Assembly (NCBI GenBank): GCA_934635515.1
Contig: CAKTZK010000054.1
Coordinates: 1-10,217 of the forward strand
Reading direction: 5' to 3'
DNA from: an uncultured Oscillospiraceae bacterium
GTDB lineage: Bacteria; Bacillota_A; Clostridia; Oscillospirales; Oscillospiraceae
DNA length: 10,217 nt
The notes below the pieces were generated by a model, which saw only the letters and a program-made list of their open reading frames with translations, did no database searches and was not told the origin of the DNA. Shown here in pieces: positions 5,391 through 10,217 of this stretch. The translations under genes were made by a program, and so were the position numbers. Position 1 is the stretch's first letter. Every line of letters starts with the position of its first letter.

Positions 5391-6658
5391 GTGAAAAAAT
5401 CTATCGCCGGGTGGGAGAAAGGGTGGTATCCAAGACCCTGCCCAACGGCCTGCCGGTATATGTGGTGGTGAAGCCTGGATATGCCCGGAAATATGCGTTC
5501 TTTTCTACCCGCTACGGCGGCATGGACCTGCGCTTTCAGTTAAATGGTCAGTGGCTGGACACCCCGGCGGGCATCGCCCACTATCTGGAGCACAAAATGT
5601 TTGATACGGAAGACGGAAACGCCCTCCAGGAGCTGGCGAAAAATGGGGCCGAGCCCAACGCCTTTACCTCCAACGCCATCACCGGGTACTATTTTGATTC
5701 CACGGAGCATTTTCAGGAGAATCTGCGGATACTCCTGTCCTTTGTGTCCGTTCCCTATTTCACCGGCGAGAGCGTGGAGAAGGAGCAGGGCATCATCGGC
5801 CAGGAGATCGGCATGATCGAGGATAATCCGGAGTGGCAGGTGTATAAGCGCCTGATGCAGGCCCTGTACCGCACCAGCCCCGCCCGCATCAGCGTGGCCG
5901 GGTCCGTGGAGAGCATCAGCCATATCACCGCCCAGACCCTCTACGACTGCCACAAAGCCTTTTACACCCCTGCCAATATGTGCCTGGTGGCCGTGGGCGA
6001 TCTGGATCCGGAGGAGGTATTCTCCCTGGCGGAGGAGGTGCTGCCCAGGGAGAGTGGCCCCGCCATCCCCCGGGACTACGGAGAGGAGCAGGACCTGACG
6101 CCTCTGGAGCCGGAGGTTTCGTGTGAGATGGAGGTCTCCATGCCCACATTTTTGCTGGGCTTTAAGTGCCCGCCCATGAGCGGCGGCCAGGAGCAGATGC
6201 GCCGGACCCTCATCGGAGAGCTGGCCTGCGATGTGCTGCTGGGGGACTCCAGTCCGCTGTATGCCCGGCTTTACAGCGGGGGACTTATCAACGGCACCTT
6301 CGGCTACAGCTTCGACACACTGCCGGGGGCCGCATACGCTTATATCGGCGGCGACAGCAACGATCCCCATGCGGTGGTGGAGGCGGTCCTGCAGGAGGCG
6401 CAGCGCCTGGTAAAGGAGGGCATCGACGAGGACTATTTCCGCCGCATCATCCGGGCCAACTACGGCTCCACCCTCAAGAGCCTCAATTCCTTTGAATCCG
6501 TAGCCATTTCCCTGGCTGAGGGCTGCTTTGACGGATATGATCCCCTGCTGTTCCCGGAGATGTTCGACTCCATCACCCGGGAGGACCTGCTGGACTTTAT
6601 CCGCCGGAACCTGGTCCGGGAACATACGGCCCTGTCTATCGTTTATCCGAAGGAGTGA
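5387..6658 (+). CDS. yfmH: M16 zinc metallopeptidase YfmH (catalytic subunit)
   Basis: This 423-residue M16 peptidase has an intact inverted zinc motif H65-Y-L-E68-H69 in GIAHYLEHKMF: the two His bind zinc and Glu68 activates water. The third ligand is probably E140 in QEIGM. Downstream NAFTSNAITGYYF and the second-domain PLYARLYSGGLINGTFGYSF are typical of the YfmH group. It likely pairs with YfmF to form one cytoplasmic chamber; no signal peptide is seen. Substrate is unknown; the family name links it to EF-P modification in B. subtilis. Translation is coupled to yfmF by a 4-base ATGA overlap, and the lgt ATG lies four bases past its stop. The reading frame continues far upstream inside yfmF, but the codons before 5387 are shadow sequence. 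Confidence 0.92.
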   Translation: MSEKIYRRVGERVVSKTLPNGLPVYVVVKPGYARKYAFFSTRYGGMDLRFQLNGQWLDTPAGIAHYLEHKMFDTEDGNALQELAKNGAEPNAFTSNAITGYYFDSTEHFQENLRILLSFVSVPYFTGESVEKEQGIIGQEIGMIEDNPEWQVYKRLMQALYRTSPARISVAGSVESISHITAQTLYDCHKAFYTPANMCLVAVGDLDPEEVFSLAEEVLPRESGPAIPRDYGEEQDLTPLEPEVSCEMEVSMPTFLLGFKCPPMSGGQEQMRRTLIGELACDVLLGDSSPLYARLYSGGLINGTFGYSFDTLPGAAYAYIGGDSNDPHAVVEAVLQEAQRLVKEGIDEDYFRRIIRANYGSTLKSLNSFESVAISLAEGCFDGYDPLLFPEMFDSITREDLLDFIRRNLVREHTALSIVYPKE

Positions 6659-6662
6659 TACT

Positions 6663-7598
6663 ATGGATATGAATACCCTTATCATGACCGACAGCCCCAT
6701 CCGATTTCCGGGGCTTTTCGGCGATTGGACCTTTACCGCCAGCTCCAAGGCCCTGAATATCGGCCACGGGGTCTACTGGTATGGCATCCTCATTGCCGCG
6801 GGCCTGTTGCTGGCCCTGCTGCTGGCTATGAAGGAGCGCACCAAGTACGGCATCAGCGAGGATAACCTGTACGACGGCATCCTCTGGGGCATCCCGGTGG
6901 GCATTATCGGGGCCCGGGTCTATTACGTGCTGTTTTACCTGGACAACTTCAAAAAGGCCGACGGCTCCTTTGACTTCGGCAGCGCCATCGCCTTCTGGGA
7001 CGGGGGCCTGGCCATATATGGCACGGTCATCGCCGTGGTCATCCTGGCCCTGTGCCTCTCCCGGCGCAAGGGAAAGCGGGGTTTTAAGTTCTTTGCCATG
7101 ACGGACCTGGTGGTCATGGGCCTGCTGGTAGGGCAGATCGTGGGCCGCTGGGGCAACTTCATGAATCGGGAGGCCTTCGGCGCGGAGACCACCGTTCCCT
7201 GGCGTATGCAGCTGACCACCAAGGCGGGCACCCTTATCGAGGTGCACCCCACCTTTTTCTACGAGAGCTTCTGGAATCTCATTGGCCTGCTTTTGATCCT
7301 GTTCGTAGTGTCCAGGCACCGGAAGTTCGACGGGGAGAACACCTGGTTTTACTTCCTGTGGTACGGCCTGGGCCGCTTCTGGGTGGAGGGCCTGCGCACG
7401 GACAGCCTGTATCTCTTTGACTGGCAGCTTTTCGGCCAGCCCATCCGGGTGTCTCAGGCCCTCAGCGCCGTGATGGTGCTGGTGAGCCTGTTCATGCTGA
7501 TCTGGAATCTCAAGGTGCGGCCCCATAAGCCCGAGGAGCTGTTTGTGAATCAAGTGGCCGCCCGGGAAAAGGCAGAGCAGGAGGAAAAGGAGGGCTGA
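6663..7598 (+). CDS. lgt: Prolipoprotein diacylglyceryl transferase
   Basis: Lgt moves diacylglycerol from phosphatidylglycerol to the lipobox cysteine of prolipoproteins, the first step of lipoprotein maturation in the cytoplasmic membrane. The 311-residue protein is strongly hydrophobic, with about seven membrane segments, e.g. 38-56, 72-93, 116-132, 146-160. The Lgt signature [13 protein letters not shown] is at 161-173, and WDGGLAIYG at 112-120 is also typical. The C-terminal 30 residues are charged and variable, ending in EQEEKEG. The ATG at 6663 has AAGGAG (6650-6655) overlapping the yfmH stop; an upstream in-frame ATG at 6528 lies inside yfmH. It is one base before folD. The lipoprotein flavodoxin in this window is a plausible substrate. 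Confidence 0.96.
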   Translation: MDMNTLIMTDSPIRFPGLFGDWTFTASSKALNIGHGVYWYGILIAAGLLLALLLAMKERTKYGISEDNLYDGILWGIPVGIIGARVYYVLFYLDNFKKADGSFDFGSAIAFWDGGLAIYGTVIAVVILALCLSRRKGKRGFKFFAMTDLVVMGLLVGQIVGRWGNFMNREAFGAETTVPWRMQLTTKAGTLIEVHPTFFYESFWNLIGLLLILFVVSRHRKFDGENTWFYFLWYGLGRFWVEGLRTDSLYLFDWQLFGQPIRVSQALSAVMVLVSLFMLIWNLKVRPHKPEELFVNQVAAREKAEQEEKEG

Positions 7599-7599
7599 C

Positions 7600-8445
7600 A
7601 TGAGCGCTGTGATATTGGACGGCAAGGCCCTGGCGGCGAAGCTCAAGCTGGACCTGCGCCATAAGTGCAGCCGGCTTTCCCGGCCGCCGCACCTGGCCGT
7701 GGTGCTGGTGGGAGACGATCCCGCCTCGGCGGTCTATGTGAAAAACAAGGAAAAGGACTGCGTGGAGTGCGGTATCATCTGCCAGGACCACCGCCTCCCG
7801 GCGGCCACCACCCAGAAGGAGCTTCTGGACCTGGTGGAAAGGCTCAACCGGGAGGACGCCGTGGACGGCATCCTGGTGCAGCTTCCTCTGCCTTCGCACC
7901 TGGACGCACGGCAGGTGCTCCGGGCCATCGACCCGAAAAAGGATGTGGACGCGTTCCACCCGGAGAGCGTGGGGCGGCTGTCTCTGGGCCAGGCGGGATA
8001 TCTGCCCTGCACCCCGGCGGGAATTCTCACTCTCCTGCGGGCCTACGGCGTGAATCCTTCGGGCAAGCACTGCGTGGTGGTGGGCCGCAGCAACATTGTG
8101 GGCAAGCCCCTGGCTATGCTCCTTTTGCAGGCGGACGCCACGGTGACAGTGTGCCACAGCAAGACGATAAATCTGGCCGTCCTGTGCCGCCAGGCGGACA
8201 TTCTCATCAGCGCCGCCGGCCGCCCCGGACTCATTACCGCCGACATGGTAAAGCCCCATGCGGTAGTGGTGGATGTGGCTATGAATCGCGGCCCCGACGG
8301 CAAGCTCTGCGGGGATGTGGACTATGGCCCCGTGTCGCAGATCGCGGACTACATCACCCCGGTGCCCGGCGGCGTGGGCCCCATGACCCGGGCCATGCTC
8401 ATGGAGAACACCTACCAGGCGGCCCTGCGCCGCGAAAACGGCTGA
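7600..8445 (+). CDS. folD: Bifunctional methylene-THF dehydrogenase / methenyl-THF cyclohydrolase
   Basis: FolD interconverts 5,10-methylene-THF, 5,10-methenyl-THF and 10-formyl-THF in the cytoplasm using NAD(P). The 281-residue protein has both signatures: the catalytic Tyr46 and Lys50 in [11 protein letters not shown], the substrate segment [11 protein letters not shown], the dinucleotide-binding [13 protein letters not shown], and the C-terminal [15 protein letters not shown]. Length is standard (about 280-290). The start has AAGGAGGG inside the end of lgt, and the ATG begins one base after the lgt stop. fhs follows after 13 bases, placing the two consecutive steps of the formate branch in one transcript. 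Confidence 0.97.
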   Translation: MSAVILDGKALAAKLKLDLRHKCSRLSRPPHLAVVLVGDDPASAVYVKNKEKDCVECGIICQDHRLPAATTQKELLDLVERLNREDAVDGILVQLPLPSHLDARQVLRAIDPKKDVDAFHPESVGRLSLGQAGYLPCTPAGILTLLRAYGVNPSGKHCVVVGRSNIVGKPLAMLLLQADATVTVCHSKTINLAVLCRQADILISAAGRPGLITADMVKPHAVVVDVAMNRGPDGKLCGDVDYGPVSQIADYITPVPGGVGPMTRAMLMENTYQAALRRENG

Positions 8446-8458
8446 GAGGAGGGCACCT

Positions 8459-10111
8459 ATGCGCTCGGATATTGAAATTGCCCAGAGCACGACCCTTTTG
8501 CCCATCGCCCGGGTGGCGGAAAAGCTGGGCCTGGGAGAGGAAAACTTAGAGCACTACGGCAGGTATATGGCGAAGCTGCGCCTGCCTCCGGAGAAGCTGG
8601 AAAACCGGGGCAAGCTGGTGTTGGTCACGGCCATCAACCCCACCAAGGCCGGGGAGGGCAAGACCACCACCAGCATCGGCCTGGCGGACGCCCTGAACTG
8701 GCTGGGGAAAAAGGCGGCGCTGTCCCTGCGGGAGCCGTCGCTGGGGCCGGTGTTCGGCCTCAAGGGCGGGGCCACCGGCGGGGGATTTGCGCAAATTGCC
8801 CCCATGGAGGACATCAACCTCCACTTTACCGGCGACCTCCACGCCATCGGCGCGGCCAATAACCTCCTGGCCGCCATGGTGGATAACCACATCTACCAGG
8901 GCAATGCTCTGGGCATAGATCGGGTGGTCTGGCGGCGGTGCGTGGACATGAACGACCGCCAGCTTCGCTCCGTTCTCTCCGGCGTGGGCGGAGGCACAAA
9001 CGGTGTGCCCCGGGCGGAGCATTTTGACATTACCGTGGCCTCGGAGGTCATGGCGGTTTTCTGCCTGGCGGAGGATTTAAGCGACCTGAAGGCCCGGCTG
9101 GGCCGGATGATCGTGGGCTATACCAAGGCGGGAAAGCCCGTGACGGCCCACGACCTGAAGGCGGAGGGGGCCATGGCGGCGCTCTTAAAGCAGGCGGTGC
9201 TGCCCAATTTGGTGCAGACCCTGGAGGGAAACCCCGCCATCGTCCACGGCGGCCCCTTTGCCAACATCGCCCACGGGTGCAGCAGCGTCGCGGCCACCCG
9301 GGCGGCCCTGGCCCTGGGGGACTACTGCGTCACCGAGGCGGGCTTCGGCGCGGACCTGGGGGCGGAGAAGTTTTTGGACATCAAGTGCCGCCTGGCGGGC
9401 CTTACCCCCGACGCGGCGGTGGTGGTGGCTACGGTCCGGGCCTTAAAACTCCACGGCGGCGCGGAGGGGGACCTTTCCCGGGAAAACCTGACGGCCCTGG
9501 AACGGGGCCTGCCCAACCTGCGGCGGCATGTGGAAAACCTGCAAAAGGTCTACGGCCTGCCGGTGGTGGTGGCGCTGAACGAATTCACAACCGACACCCC
9601 GGCGGAGACGGCCCTGGTGCGGCAGCTGTGCCGGAGCATCGGCGCGGAGATGGTCACCTCCCGGGTGTGGGAGCAGGGGAGCGCCGGGGGTATAGAGCTG
9701 GCGGAAAAGGTGGTGGAGCTTTGTGAGCGGCCCCATGACTTCCGCTTCGCCTACGACCTGGAGGAGACATTGGAGGAAAAGCTTCAAGCCCTGACACAGA
9801 AAATTTACGGTGGCACGAGTGTGCAGTTCACCCCTCAGGCCCGGGCAGAAATACAGGACCTGGAGACCCTGGGCTTCGGCAAGCTCCCGGTGTGCGTGGC
9901 CAAGACCCAGTACAGCTTTTCGGACGACCCTAAAAAGCTGGGCGCGCCGGAGAACTTTCCCATCACGGTCCGCTCTGTGCGCGTGTCGGCCGGGGCCGGG
10001 TTCATAGTGGCCCTGACGGGAAGCGTCATGACCATGCCGGGCCTGCCCAGGCACCCGGCGGCGGAGAAGATCGACGTCACTGACGATGGGCGAATCACTG
10101 GCCTGTTTTAA
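8459..10111 (+). CDS. fhs: Formate-tetrahydrofolate ligase
   Basis: Fhs makes 10-formyl-THF from formate, THF and ATP. It is the entry of formate into one-carbon metabolism, used for purine synthesis and, in acetogens, for the methyl branch of the Wood-Ljungdahl pathway. At 550 residues it is full length (about 550-560). The nucleotide-binding loop [13 protein letters not shown] is at 60-72. [31 protein letters not shown] and the C-terminal [15 protein letters not shown] are hallmark blocks. The ATG follows AGAGGAGGG. Paired with FolD, it lets formate be turned into methylene-THF or the reverse. Acetogenesis cannot be inferred from these two genes alone. It is the last gene of the operon, ended by the hairpin at 10128. 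Confidence 0.98.
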   Translation: MRSDIEIAQSTTLLPIARVAEKLGLGEENLEHYGRYMAKLRLPPEKLENRGKLVLVTAINPTKAGEGKTTTSIGLADALNWLGKKAALSLREPSLGPVFGLKGGATGGGFAQIAPMEDINLHFTGDLHAIGAANNLLAAMVDNHIYQGNALGIDRVVWRRCVDMNDRQLRSVLSGVGGGTNGVPRAEHFDITVASEVMAVFCLAEDLSDLKARLGRMIVGYTKAGKPVTAHDLKAEGAMAALLKQAVLPNLVQTLEGNPAIVHGGPFANIAHGCSSVAATRAALALGDYCVTEAGFGADLGAEKFLDIKCRLAGLTPDAAVVVATVRALKLHGGAEGDLSRENLTALERGLPNLRRHVENLQKVYGLPVVVALNEFTTDTPAETALVRQLCRSIGAEMVTSRVWEQGSAGGIELAEKVVELCERPHDFRFAYDLEETLEEKLQALTQKIYGGTSVQFTPQARAEIQDLETLGFGKLPVCVAKTQYSFSDDPKKLGAPENFPITVRSVRVSAGAGFIVALTGSVMTMPGLPRHPAAEKIDVTDDGRITGLF

Positions 10112-10127
10112 GCATTTTCATAAACGA

Positions 10128-10164
10128 AAAAATGACAGAGGCAACCAAGTCCTCTGTCATTTTT
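10128..10164. terminator. Bidirectional intrinsic terminator after fhs
   Basis: Arms AAAAATGACAGAGG (10128-10141) and CCTCTGTCATTTTT (10151-10164) are perfectly complementary over 14 bp with a 9-base loop. A and T runs at either side let it end both fhs and the converging gene at the right edge. Confidence 0.92.
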
Positions 10165-10182
10165 CATTGTACTTGTCGGTGC

Positions 10183-10217
10183 TTATTTCCCGGCCAAAGC
10201 CCGCTCCAGCCAGATGG
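10183..10217 (-). CDS. C-terminal end of an unidentified convergent gene (partial)
   Basis: Read on the minus strand, the last 35 bases give an open frame ending IWLERALAGK and TAA (10185-10183). It is placed just inside a bidirectional terminator, as a convergent gene would be. Ten residues are too few to identify a product, and the frame could be chance; position is the main support. Confidence 0.4.
   Translation of the reverse strand, partial: IWLERALAGK

Noticed and set aside
5540..6748. 402-codon minus-strand ORF opposite yfmH
   Set aside because: Shadow frame caused by high GC; composition rich in His/Gln/Gly and no known family, opposite an intact HYLEH peptidase.
8546..9022. Minus-strand and other frames opposite fhs and folD
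   Set aside because: Shadows of well-conserved folate enzymes.
1..10217. CRISPR arrays, tRNA or rRNA genes, transposases, att sites, toxin-antitoxin pairs or retron-like elements
   Set aside because: No direct repeat array, tRNA-like cloverleaf, transposase motif or reverse transcriptase was found on either strand by reading; the flanking genes are ordinary housekeeping genes.

Overview
The window is a piece of bacterial chromosome with high GC content. It most resembles a GC-rich Clostridia/Oscillospiraceae-type Firmicute. This is an inference from the ffh-rpsP-khpA gene order, strong GGAGG ribosome binding sites, sigma-A-like promoters, an M16 peptidase pair of the YfmF/YfmH type, and FolD/Fhs one-carbon enzymes. 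No plasmid, transposon or CRISPR signature was seen.

Layout. (1) Bases 1-1711, + strand: the 3' three quarters of ffh (SRP GTPase), a palindromic intergenic repeat, then rpsP and khpA, ended by a bidirectional terminator. The genes often found next in Firmicutes (rimM, trmD, rplS) are not here. (2) Bases 1732-2998: a divergent pair. A lipoprotein flavodoxin on the minus strand faces a MerR/AdhR-type regulator on the plus strand. The flavodoxin promoter has the hallmark of MerR activation, a dyad inside a 19-bp spacer. (3) Bases 3003-3876, minus strand: a two-gene phage-type lysis cassette (r1t-like holin plus Amidase_3/SPOR endolysin) with no other phage genes around it. (4) Bases 3877-4053: a G/C-block-rich, inverted-repeat-rich intergenic stretch, possibly holding a structured RNA and ending in a terminator-like hairpin. 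(5) Bases 4054-10164, + strand: a near-consensus promoter followed by five tightly packed genes, yfmF-yfmH-lgt-folD-fhs, closed by a bidirectional terminator. (6) Bases 10183-10217: the last codons of an unidentified convergent gene.

How the parts fit. Region 1 serves co-translational targeting, the small ribosomal subunit and RNA binding. Region 5 joins a peptidase pair, lipoprotein maturation (Lgt) and the tetrahydrofolate one-carbon path (Fhs makes 10-formyl-THF, FolD interconverts it with methylene-THF). The flavodoxin in region 2 has a lipobox and is therefore a plausible substrate of the Lgt encoded in region 5. I found no clear new multi-gene system. The best leads are the MerR-flavodoxin switch with face-to-face promoters, the solitary lysis cassette, and the unexplained structured stretch at 3897-4040.
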